A stretch of DNA of 6,900 bases, from positions 1 through 6,900 of the forward strand of contig SEBM01000222.1 of the NCBI GenBank assembly GCA_004296145.1. Reading direction: 5' to 3'. A program made the position numbers and the translations under genes. Shown here in pieces: positions 1-6,250 of the stretch. This stretch comes from Flavobacterium sp. GTDB lineage: Bacteria; Bacteroidota; Bacteroidia; Flavobacteriales; Flavobacteriaceae. Under the pieces are notes generated by a model that worked only from the letters and a program-made list of their open reading frames with translations, did no database searches and was not told the origin of the DNA. Numbering within the stretch: the stretch's first letter is position 1; every line of letters begins with the position of its first letter.

Positions 1-438
1 ATATTAAAGGGAGTGATGGAAAAGATGCAGCAAGGGCCATTAATAGGCGCTTATGTAAGAGACATACGTGTTTGCATTTTTGATGGAAAGATGCACCCGG
101 TTGATAGCAATGATATTGCTTTTAAGTTAGCAGGAATGATGGCTTTCAAACAGGCTTTTCAACAGGCAGATCCGCAGTTGCTTGAGCCAATTTATTCAGT
201 AGAAGTTCGCTGTCCTGATGATGTTACCGGAAACATTATGGGCGATATACAAATGCGCCGCGGAATGGTTGAAGGTATGGATTCAGAAGGTCATTTTACG
301 GTAGTGAAAGCTAAAGTGCCACACGCAGAAATGCAGCAATTTGGATCTTCATTAAGAAGTATATCACAAGGCCGCGCAAGGTTTAAAATGAAGTTCAATC
401 ATTTTATTGGCCAAGCATTAATTGAAAATCAATTTTAG
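1..438 (+). CDS. Elongation factor G paralog (EF-G2-like), C-terminal part only
   Basis: This is the 3' end of a translational GTPase of the EF-G family, which drives translocation or ribosome recycling on the 70S ribosome. The frame is open to the window edge: codons before the GTG at 13 read I-L-K-G, matching the conserved EF-G domain IV stretch, so that GTG is internal. The visible 145 residues cover the end of domain IV (GPLIGAYVRDIRV, then DGKMHPVDSND and MMAFKQAF) and all of domain V (LLEPIYSVEV, GDIQMRRGMVEGM, SLRSISQGRARFKM). It differs from canonical bacterial EF-G: the usual EMFGY segment reads EMQQFG, and the protein stops about ten residues after FNHF, without the usual longer tail. 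I therefore infer a second EF-G copy rather than the housekeeping fusA product. The GTPase domain lies outside the window, so its activity cannot be judged. It converges on the DUF4198 gene and has no evident link to iron uptake. Confidence 0.93.
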   Translation: MLKGVMEKMQQGPLIGAYVRDIRVCIFDGKMHPVDSNDIAFKLAGMMAFKQAFQQADPQLLEPIYSVEVRCPDDVTGNIMGDIQMRRGMVEGMDSEGHFTVVKAKVPHAEMQQFGSSLRSISQGRARFKMKFNHFIGQALIENQF

Positions 439-460
439 AATTTCTAAAATTAAACTTTTT
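432..460. terminator. Candidate AT-rich terminator between convergent genes
   Basis: A perfect 9-base inverted repeat (432-440 attttagaa, 442-450 ttctaaaat) overlaps the TAG stop of the EF-G gene. Folded as a hairpin it gives a 7-bp stem and 5-nt loop. A short T-run (456-460) follows on the + strand. It sits in the 28-bp gap between two converging genes, where a bidirectional terminator is expected. The stem is very A+T rich, so this is a weak candidate. Confidence 0.35.
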
Positions 461-466
461 AAAATA

Positions 467-1192
467 TTATTTTACTGCAATTTGGTAAGTAGCCATTTTC
501 CAGATTTCATCGTATTTTTTTCCGTTATGTTCACCCGCAGATTTATCTGTGTGAGCATACTCAACCATATAGTTTCCTGACCAGATTGGAGTGAAAGAAA
601 ACTCACCTTTATCGTTTGTCCATAATTCTTTTTCCCAGCCGTTTGGAGCAATTACTTTGATTTTAGTTTCTTTTGCAATTGCGCCTTCATAAGATGCAAC
701 ACCAGAAATTTTTACATTCTTTTTTGCAACATCAGCACTTTCAGAAAAAACAGCAATTTTGTTTGTATTTGCGGTAATAGAATTTCCTGCAGCTTTGTTT
801 CCAACAACTACAGTTGCGCTTGAGTTATAATCTAATTTCATTGTTCCGTAAACATCTCCAACAGTATGCTGCATTACAATTGTATAAACTCCGTCTTCAT
901 CAGGAGTAAAAAATGCCTGATATTTATTGTCTAAAGCTTTTGTAGTCAGTTTTGTTTCTTTTTTTGAAGGGCTGACAACTACTAAAGTGAAATCTTTTAA
1001 ATCAGAAAACCATTTGTCAGCTTTTGTGATGTCGTTCTCAGAGAATTCTCCAAAGTAAACCGAAATTTCCTGTGCTTTTCCTTTTGTTCCTGTTGCTTTG
1101 GTTTCAATCCAAAGAGCGTGAGCAAATAATTGCGGAGTAGCAACTAACATAAAAAGTAAAAATGCTATTGTTTTTAAAGTATTTGATTTCAT
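467..1192 (-). CDS. Secreted DUF4198-type protein, probable periplasmic metal-binding protein
   Basis: A 241-residue exported protein. Residues 1-24 form a typical signal peptide (K-rich start, hydrophobic FLLFMLVATP, cleavage after QLFA). The mature protein would begin H25-A-L-W-I-E, resembling the AH-x-F/L-W-x-E start of DUF4198 proteins, a family often found near metal uptake genes. Residues 25-130 are a beta-rich domain containing DEDGVYTIVMQH. Residues about 158-241 form a second Ig/carboxypeptidase-regulatory-like domain (KISGVASYEG, TNDKGEFSFTP, SGNYMVEYAH) ending in SAGEHNGKKYDEI and ATYQ, typical of the family. H25, H109, H214 and H222 are candidate metal ligands. The biochemical role of the family is not settled; periplasmic handling of iron or another metal is my inference from the receptor and PepSY neighbours. 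It lies 84 bp past the esterase, with its own promoter candidate. The ATG at 1192 is chosen because it directly precedes the signal peptide. Confidence 0.85.
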   Translation of the reverse strand: MKSNTLKTIAFLLFMLVATPQLFAHALWIETKATGTKGKAQEISVYFGEFSENDITKADKWFSDLKDFTLVVVSPSKKETKLTTKALDNKYQAFFTPDEDGVYTIVMQHTVGDVYGTMKLDYNSSATVVVGNKAAGNSITANTNKIAVFSESADVAKKNVKISGVASYEGAIAKETKIKVIAPNGWEKELWTNDKGEFSFTPIWSGNYMVEYAHTDKSAGEHNGKKYDEIWKMATYQIAVK

Positions 1193-1229
1193 AAGATCAA
1201 GTTTAAATTATTAAGTATGATATTTTTCA

Positions 1230-1237
1230 CAAACTTA
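1230..1237 (-). promoter_or_regulatory. Candidate -7 box for the DUF4198 gene
   Basis: On the minus strand this reads TAAGTTTG, a full match to the Bacteroidota -7 consensus TAnnTTTG. Transcription would start near 1223, giving a leader of about 30 nt before the ATG at 1192. A TTG lies only 14 nt upstream, shorter than the usual 17-23, so the -33 element is poor. The box lies just after a terminator candidate, which suggests a separate transcription unit for the last gene. Confidence 0.4.
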
Positions 1238-1253
1238 AGGCTTATTTAGAACA

Positions 1254-1296
1254 ATTAAAAATAAAAAATCAAAAAGCTATTTAAATTTAGCTTCTT
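1254..1296 (-). terminator. Candidate intrinsic terminator after the esterase gene
   Basis: On the minus strand the stem arms are AAGAAGCTA (1296-1288) and TAGCTTTTT (1279-1271): nine pairs including one G-U, with an 8-nt loop. They overlap the esterase TAG stop and are followed by the T-rich run GATTTTTTATTTTT. The stem has only two G-C pairs, so efficiency may be modest and readthrough into the DUF4198 gene is possible. Confidence 0.5.
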
Positions 1297-2413
1297 TTGA
1301 TAAAGATTTTTCATTTTCATTTTTTTGAGCCAGCTTAAGACGTGCTTTTTCTAAAGAAATGGCAACATTTTTACTTAACGGATAGTATTTTTCTGCCCAT
1401 TTAAAAAATACAATTCCGCTTTCTGTTTTTTCAATATCAAGGCAGTAATTGCCCATCCAGTCCAGATAACTTTCTGTTGGAACAAAAGTAAAACCGGTTT
1501 TCTTCGAAAGCTTTGCATATTGTTTTTCTACTAAAGACGGATCCTGAACAGCTTGTTTTACCTGAACCAAATGTTCTTTAAAAATAAACCTCAGCCCATC
1601 ATATTCTGCCGGAATCGGAATGGTTCCATGATCTTCATTTTCATAAAATTTGAAACTCCATGGAAGGTTTTTTGGCTTTTTTTCCTTTAATAATTTTTCA
1701 AATTTTCTGATTCCTCTGGCCATATCGGTTGTTGTATCCTGCGGGATATTAATTTTGTTGGCCATTGCAACATAAATATTCCTTTGTTGGAAGTCTTTTT
1801 TATTGAAAACAGAATCTGCCTTTTTAATCATAACTTCATCATCCCACCAAAGACTGGGATCGATAATAATATAAGAATTAAAAAGTTCGGTATGATTTAA
1901 TAAAATATTGGTAGCCGTAAGTCCTCCAAAAGAATGTCCGTTCAAAACATTATAGCCGGAAGTCCTGTAATTATTTTCAATGTAAGGCCGAAGTTCTTTT
2001 TCTAAAAAAGTAATAAAGTTTTTATTGCCGCCACTTTGCTGAAACATCTTTTTACTCTTATCAAAAAATGCCTGTCGATTGGCTTCTGTAGGAGTTAAAT
2101 CTCTCGTGCGGTTGGTATTTGTAATTCCGACCACAATCATTTGCGGAATCATTGCGTACGGACCTTTTGCAAGAGATTGCTGTAATCCTGTAAAAGAATG
2201 AAAATTGGTTTCGGCATCCAGCAAATAAACAACAGGATATTTTGCAGGAGCAAATTTGGTATTGTTATAATCCGGCGGAAGATAGATCCAGAAATTACGC
2301 TCTTCGTTTAATGCTTTTGAAAAAATATGATGTTTGCTGCCAATTGTAATACTGTCTTGCGAAAATGCAGCAGTAAAACAAAAGCAGAGCAGGAGTGAGA
2401 GAATGTTTTTCAT
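1277..2413 (-). CDS. Secreted alpha/beta-hydrolase, esterase D / enterochelin-esterase (IroE/Fes-like) family
   Basis: A 378-residue exported hydrolase. Residues 1-18 are a signal peptide ending AAFS, cut before QDS, so the enzyme should act in the periplasm or outside the cell. The esterase fold (PF00756 type) spans about residues 22-282: NFWIYLPPDY (40-49), YPVVYLLDAE (59-68), the nucleophile elbow GHSFGG with Ser161, IIIDPSLWWDD (182-192), and the likely catalytic His262 in NEDHGT. IroE, a periplasmic relative that linearises trilactone siderophores, works with a Ser-His pair. By analogy and context I infer cleavage of an ester bond in a siderophore; simple ester substrates cannot be excluded. 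Residues about 283-378 form an extra helical tail with one TPR-like unit (GIVFFKWAEKYYPLSKN), absent from Fes/IroE but common in Bacteroidota homologues. The ATG lies one base after the TAA of the PepSY gene, so the two are probably translationally coupled. Two cysteines sit in the signal peptide core, but no good lipobox is seen. Confidence 0.9.
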   Translation of the reverse strand: MKNILSLLLCFCFTAAFSQDSITIGSKHHIFSKALNEERNFWIYLPPDYNNTKFAPAKYPVVYLLDAETNFHSFTGLQQSLAKGPYAMIPQMIVVGITNTNRTRDLTPTEANRQAFFDKSKKMFQQSGGNKNFITFLEKELRPYIENNYRTSGYNVLNGHSFGGLTATNILLNHTELFNSYIIIDPSLWWDDEVMIKKADSVFNKKDFQQRNIYVAMANKINIPQDTTTDMARGIRKFEKLLKEKKPKNLPWSFKFYENEDHGTIPIPAEYDGLRFIFKEHLVQVKQAVQDPSLVEKQYAKLSKKTGFTFVPTESYLDWMGNYCLDIEKTESGIVFFKWAEKYYPLSKNVAISLEKARLKLAQKNENEKSLSKEAKFK

Positions 2414-2414
2414 G

Positions 2415-3578
2415 TTATAGAGATTGTGTTTTTTTCTTTTTATTTCGTCTTCCGTACCAAATCAGGAATCCGGTTACGGGAAGAAACATGCAGATTAAAC
2501 CAACAAATAAGGTTAATGTTTTTCCGATCCAGCCTGCCCAGAATCCAATGTGAAGATTCATTGTTGTGTCGTCTATATCAAGTCCGTTCATGACTTTTAC
2601 CGGAATTTCGATTTCTTTTCCGTTATATCGGTTTATCGCAAAGGTTTTTCCGTTCTGAACGCCTTTCAAACCAATATCTTCGGCAGCGACCGCAAACAAA
2701 CTTGTAATACTGTCTTTTGAAGCAACAGATAATTTGACTTGTTCTACAGATTTGTCTTTAAACATTTTCTGGATAATCGGACTCAAAGGCGCAAATGTTT
2801 TGGTACTGTCATATTCCGGTTTAATATCGCGAATCGCAGAATAGGCGCGGGGCTGGCCGTCAAATATTTTGTGTGTCGCTTTGTTTAATGTTTTATTGAC
2901 TATGATTAATCCGGTAATGGTAATTAATAAAGCGGGAAGCAAATTATAAAATCCGGGAACATTATGCAGGTCATAATTAAGACGTTTAAAACTGCCTTTC
3001 GTCTTTATTTTAAAACTTTGCTGACGGGTCGATCGGTTCCATTTTTTTGGCCACCATAAAATAAGTCCCGTAATAAGTTCAATCAGGAAAATCCATACCG
3101 AAATTTCGACAATAAGGTTTCCAACATCGCCAAACGGAATATGGCCGCTGTGAATATGCGCAATAACATAAAAAAAGTCATAAGCTTTACCCGAAGTCAG
3201 AATCTTTCCCGTATACGGATCAATCCAGGAAAACTGTAAGTCTCTTTCTTTGGTTGATGAAGCGAGTTTTATAGTTCGCTTTGGATCACGATAGGTAATA
3301 AAATAACTTGCCTTGCGATCCGGAAGTTGTTTTTTAAAAGCTTTTAAAATCTCTTCTGGACTTAATTTTTGTTCTTTTATTTCCTGAACATAAAGAGAAT
3401 CATAAGCCAAACCGTCAATAATATTATCACAATAGACAAATAATACGCCGGTTAATGAAACTATAAATACAATAATTCCGGAACTAAGTCCTAACCATAA
3501 GTGTAACCAATGATTGAGCTTGCTCCATTTATTTTTTTGCTTTGGATTTTTATTTGTTTTTTTTGAATTTTCAGGCAT
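2415..3578 (-). CDS. PepSY-associated transmembrane protein, probable ferric-siderophore reductase
   Basis: An inner-membrane protein of the PepSY_TM family, 387 residues from the ATG at 3578. The frame extends seven codons to a TTG at 3599, but that TTG lies inside a terminator hairpin, so the ATG is preferred. Four hydrophobic helices lie at about residues 31-50, 156-176, 210-229 and 351-374, with a lysine/arginine-rich N terminus and a basic tail (GRRNKKKK) consistent with cytoplasmic ends. Between helices 1 and 2 is a PepSY-like periplasmic region (LSPEEILKAF, then FSWIDPYTGKIL). Histidines recur at the helix ends: NHWLHLWLGL before helix 1, IAHIHSGH before helix 2, DLHNVPGFY before helix 3 and NLHIGFW before helix 4. 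In FoxB, a characterised relative, such histidines bind haem for transmembrane electron transfer to ferric siderophore. Reduction of iron delivered by the adjacent receptor is inferred. It is the second gene after the receptor and sits one base before the esterase. Confidence 0.92.
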   Translation of the reverse strand: MPENSKKTNKNPKQKNKWSKLNHWLHLWLGLSSGIIVFIVSLTGVLFVYCDNIIDGLAYDSLYVQEIKEQKLSPEEILKAFKKQLPDRKASYFITYRDPKRTIKLASSTKERDLQFSWIDPYTGKILTSGKAYDFFYVIAHIHSGHIPFGDVGNLIVEISVWIFLIELITGLILWWPKKWNRSTRQQSFKIKTKGSFKRLNYDLHNVPGFYNLLPALLITITGLIIVNKTLNKATHKIFDGQPRAYSAIRDIKPEYDSTKTFAPLSPIIQKMFKDKSVEQVKLSVASKDSITSLFAVAAEDIGLKGVQNGKTFAINRYNGKEIEIPVKVMNGLDIDDTTMNLHIGFWAGWIGKTLTLFVGLICMFLPVTGFLIWYGRRNKKKKTQSL

Positions 3579-3590
3579 AATGTAAACAGT

Positions 3591-3631
3591 AAAAACCAAA
3601 CTGCAAGCCGATGAAGATTTGCAGTCTGGTT
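3591..3631 (-). terminator. Intrinsic terminator/attenuator between receptor and PepSY genes
   Basis: On the minus strand the arms are AACCAGACTGCAA (3631-3619) and TTGCAGTTTGGTT (3606-3594), a 13-pair stem with one G-U and a 12-nt loop, ending in a TTTTT run (3595-3591). It starts about 18 nt after the receptor stop codon and ends 12 nt before the PepSY ATG. The stem is GC-richer than the surroundings and the T-run lies only on the minus-strand exit side, so it should act on transcripts from the receptor. Because no clear promoter follows it, it probably works as a partial terminator that keeps receptor mRNA in excess over the downstream genes. Confidence 0.75.
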
Positions 3632-3649
3632 ATAACTAATTAAAAAAAA

Positions 3650-6052
3650 TTAAAATTTGAAAGTAACGTTTGCTACCAATTGTCTTGTAGGCATCATATT
3701 AGACCAATAGTCAGATGTCCAGTATTCTTTGTTAGCAATGTTGTTTAATTTTAAACCAATTCTGAATTTTGGTTTTTCGTAAAAAACGGTAGCGTCCATT
3801 ACAGCATAGCCATTTACTGTAAAAGTATTTTCGTCGTTGGCATAACTGTCGCTTTGTGTATTTCCTCCAAAACCAAAACCGACACCTTTTGCTTTTCCGT
3901 CAAGAATTTTATAGCTCAGCCAAAGATTTGCTACATTTTTTGGCGCTGCATAAGGCGTATTTCCTTTCATTTCACCAGACGTATATTCGCTCTCATTGTA
4001 TCCGTAACCCATAATCAAATGAAAACCTCTAAAAGGATTTGCGATTAAATCAGCTTCAAAACCTTTACTGCTTTGCGTTCCGTCCTGAACAGGAAAAGTA
4101 TCTGTATAACGTACTTTGTCTTTTACTTTAATATCATAATAGCTTAAAGTTCCGTTTAGTTTTCCTCCTAATAATTCTACTTTTACACCACCTTCTATTT
4201 GATTGGCTTGTTCTAATTTAAAATCAACCGCCTGAGTTGGACTTTGATCTGTTTCTGAAGGGCCTACATTTGTAAAACCATTCATATAATTTCCAAAAAC
4301 AGAAACTTTGTCTTTTAAGATTTGATAAACAACACCCATTTTTGGAGAAAGAGCATTTTGATTATAATCATCAATTCTGTCTTCATAATGATCAAAACGT
4401 GCACTTACCATTGCAATCAATCGGTCTGTAATATTAATGACATCAGATGCGTAAGCACTTGTGGTTCTCATATCTCTGTTATTCAGAACCCACGGCTCAG
4501 GTTGATCTGCAATTAATTGATGGTATTTTTCAGGATTAATAAAAGGGGCATCACCATTAATTGGTGTCAGAGGATTTCCAACGGCTGCATCATAAGAATT
4601 AATAAACCATCTGCTGTCATTTGTGCCAACATAAGTATAATCTAAACCTACTAATAAGCGATTTTTTACGCTTCCGATGTTAAAAGTCCCAATGAAATTC
4701 TGTTGGATTTCGGTGGTTTTAAAAACACTGTTGATATTCATTAATCTGCGTTGCAATAATGGTGCTCCCAATGCATCAGGATTGTTGTTTATTAAAAGGA
4801 ATAAATAATTGGCTTTGTTGTTGGTAAATGCGTTTGAGAAACTAGTCTGCGAAACCCATTGATCTGAAAGCTTATATGTCGCTTTTGCAAAAATGTTTGT
4901 AGTTTTTGCTTCAGATTGTAAATCGTCTGTAGAGTATGATTTTTTGAAATCGAAATTTAAATCATTAAAACTTTTGTATGGAGAATTTTCAGTATCTAAA
5001 TTTCCTAAACCGATATAAGTTGAATTACGGCTTCCGCTGTATACTTCTGCATCAAAATCAAAAGTTAATTTGTCATTTACCAGATAAGTAAAAGATGGTG
5101 CAATCACAAAAGTGCGGCTTTTACCATAATCCTGCCATGTTTTTTGATTATCCAAAGCAGCATTGATTCTAAAAAGCATTGTTTTTTCTTCATCAATAGC
5201 GGTATTATAATCGATAGTCGTACGGCTCAAAGCCCAGCTTCCGGTAGTGTAACTAATTTCACCTTTTGTTGTTTCAAAAGGTTTTTTAGTTACCCTGTTT
5301 ACAAGTCCTCCATAAGTAGTTAGTGTAGAGCCAAATAATGTTGCTGATGGACCTTTGATCACTTCAATGCTTTCTAAGTTTACAGGATCGCTCATGGTAA
5401 CCCAGTTCGTGCTCATTCCGTTACGGATCGAACCCGCCGCAGATGCACCGCTAAAACCACGCATTCTTAAACTTAATCCAACACCTCCCGAACCTACACT
5501 TTGAGTAACGTTGCTTAATCCCGGAGCGGTTGTTAAGGCGCTTCTGAAATCTACTGCAATTTGCTCCTGAAAAAGTTCTTTTGGAACAACGGTATAAACC
5601 TGCGGATTTTCAAGATTACTAATCGGAAGTCTGGCAACATATTCACTTTTCTTTTCTGCGAATTTTTTTGCACCCGAAACGACTACTACTTCCTGTAATT
5701 CTTTCAGCGAAGACTGAAGCTGGAAAGAAACCGTAGTTGTCTCTGCATTGGCAACTGTAACTTCTTGTTTAGATGGCGTATGTCCCATCATATTTATTTC
5801 TACCTGATATGTTCCTGCCGGAATTTTATGAAAAATAAAAACCCCGTTTTCATCAGTGGTTGCCGATTTTTTTAATTCCGGAATAACCACGTTTACTGCG
5901 GCTGCAATCTGGTCATCGGCAGTAATAACAGTTCCTTTTATTGAACCTGTATTTTGTTGTGCAACTGCATTTACTATAAAAAAGTAAAATAACAAAGTGG
6001 CATAAATTGGTTTACTTAACATTTTTCTTGGTTTGGTTTTGATAAAAAACAT
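3650..6052 (-). CDS. TonB-dependent siderophore receptor with N-terminal carboxypeptidase-regulatory-like domain
   Basis: An 800-residue outer-membrane receptor for energy-dependent import of a ferric siderophore. A signal peptide ends near residue 31 (FFIVNAVAQ). Residues about 36-113 form a carboxypeptidase-regulatory-like beta sandwich (GSIKGTVITADD, TTDENGVFIF, IPAGTYQVEI). LQEVVVVSG at 119-127 is the likely TonB box. The plug spans about 137-256 with SALTTAPGLS, LRMRGF, ESIEVIKGPSATLFG and GGLVNRVTKKP, a pattern typical of siderophore receptors rather than SusC-type sugar porins. The rest is a beta-barrel ending in VTFKF with the C-terminal Phe used for outer-membrane assembly. There is no STN signalling domain, so control by a FecI/FecR-type cascade is not expected; the divergent AraC-type gene is the probable regulator. 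Two ATG starts are possible: 6052, and 6022 (MLSKPIYATLL), which gives a more compact signal peptide and 790 residues. The siderophore is unknown. It is the first gene of the minus-strand cluster. Confidence 0.96.
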   Translation of the reverse strand: MFFIKTKPRKMLSKPIYATLLFYFFIVNAVAQQNTGSIKGTVITADDQIAAAVNVVIPELKKSATTDENGVFIFHKIPAGTYQVEINMMGHTPSKQEVTVANAETTTVSFQLQSSLKELQEVVVVSGAKKFAEKKSEYVARLPISNLENPQVYTVVPKELFQEQIAVDFRSALTTAPGLSNVTQSVGSGGVGLSLRMRGFSGASAAGSIRNGMSTNWVTMSDPVNLESIEVIKGPSATLFGSTLTTYGGLVNRVTKKPFETTKGEISYTTGSWALSRTTIDYNTAIDEEKTMLFRINAALDNQKTWQDYGKSRTFVIAPSFTYLVNDKLTFDFDAEVYSGSRNSTYIGLGNLDTENSPYKSFNDLNFDFKKSYSTDDLQSEAKTTNIFAKATYKLSDQWVSQTSFSNAFTNNKANYLFLLINNNPDALGAPLLQRRLMNINSVFKTTEIQQNFIGTFNIGSVKNRLLVGLDYTYVGTNDSRWFINSYDAAVGNPLTPINGDAPFINPEKYHQLIADQPEPWVLNNRDMRTTSAYASDVINITDRLIAMVSARFDHYEDRIDDYNQNALSPKMGVVYQILKDKVSVFGNYMNGFTNVGPSETDQSPTQAVDFKLEQANQIEGGVKVELLGGKLNGTLSYYDIKVKDKVRYTDTFPVQDGTQSSKGFEADLIANPFRGFHLIMGYGYNESEYTSGEMKGNTPYAAPKNVANLWLSYKILDGKAKGVGFGFGGNTQSDSYANDENTFTVNGYAVMDATVFYEKPKFRIGLKLNNIANKEYWTSDYWSNMMPTRQLVANVTFKF

Positions 6053-6093
6053 TTTATTCTTATTTAGATTAGTTATAAATTGATAATTTTACG

Positions 6094-6101
6094 CAAAAGT
6101 A
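6094..6101 (-). promoter_or_regulatory. -7 promoter box of the siderophore receptor gene
   Basis: On the minus strand this is TACTTTTG, a full match to the Bacteroidota consensus TAnnTTTG. Transcription would start near 6087, giving a leader of about 34 nt to the ATG at 6052 or about 64 nt to 6022. No TTG lies at the usual 17-23 nt upstream; the nearest are 9 and 26 nt away. A weak -33 element fits a promoter that needs an activator. Confidence 0.55.
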
Positions 6102-6120
6102 CTGTGATAACAAAAGCAGG

Positions 6121-6160
6121 ATAAACGCAAAAAGGATTAATATAAACGCAAAAGGGATTA
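6121..6160. repeat. Tandem 19-bp direct repeats, candidate AraC-type operator
   Basis: Copies at 6121-6139 and 6142-6160 read ataaacgcaaaaaggatta and ataaacgcaaaagggatta, with one mismatch in 19 and a 21-bp period (two helical turns). The same period separates the AraC half-sites araI1 and araI2. Relative to the predicted receptor start near 6087 they cover about -34 to -73, so the proximal copy touches the -33 region. They lie between the receptor and the AraC-family gene. Binding by that regulator is inferred; the repeat itself is seen directly. Confidence 0.7.
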
Positions 6161-6168
6161 TGTGAAAC

Positions 6169-6197
6169 TTGCCTATTATCAGTTAGTTATAGTTTTT
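6169..6197 (+). promoter_or_regulatory. Candidate promoter of the AraC-family regulator gene
   Basis: TTG at 6169-6171 is followed after 18 nt by TAGTTTTT at 6190-6197, which matches TAnnTTTG in all but the last base. The spacing fits the 17-23 nt known for Bacteroidota. It would give a leader of about 45 nt before the ATG at 6251. It begins 9 bp beyond the tandem repeats, so a regulator bound there could affect both directions. Such AT-rich matches occur easily by chance. Confidence 0.35.
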
Positions 6198-6250
6198 AGT
6201 TTTATGTAAAAAGTACCTTGCCAACCAAAATTTAATACCGTTTTTAACCA

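Noticed and set aside
2356..2413. Possible lipoprotein signal in the esterase (Cys10 after LLL)
   Set aside because: The cysteine falls too early, within the hydrophobic core, and a standard signal peptidase I site (AAFS before Q) follows.
3579..3599. TTG start that would add seven residues to the PepSY protein
   Set aside because: It lies within the 3' arm of the terminator hairpin, and the following ATG at 3578 gives the expected K-rich N terminus.
3854..4048. Short open frame on the + strand inside the receptor gene
   Set aside because: It lies fully antisense to the receptor barrel, its product shows no recognisable domain, and no start signal precedes it.
4322..4516. Second short + strand open frame inside the receptor gene
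   Set aside because: Also antisense to well-conserved barrel coding sequence, with low-complexity composition expected of a shadow frame.
6071..6089. Possible Fur box near the receptor start site
   Set aside because: Only one GATAAT-like hexamer is present; the second is a poor match and there is no good inverted symmetry.
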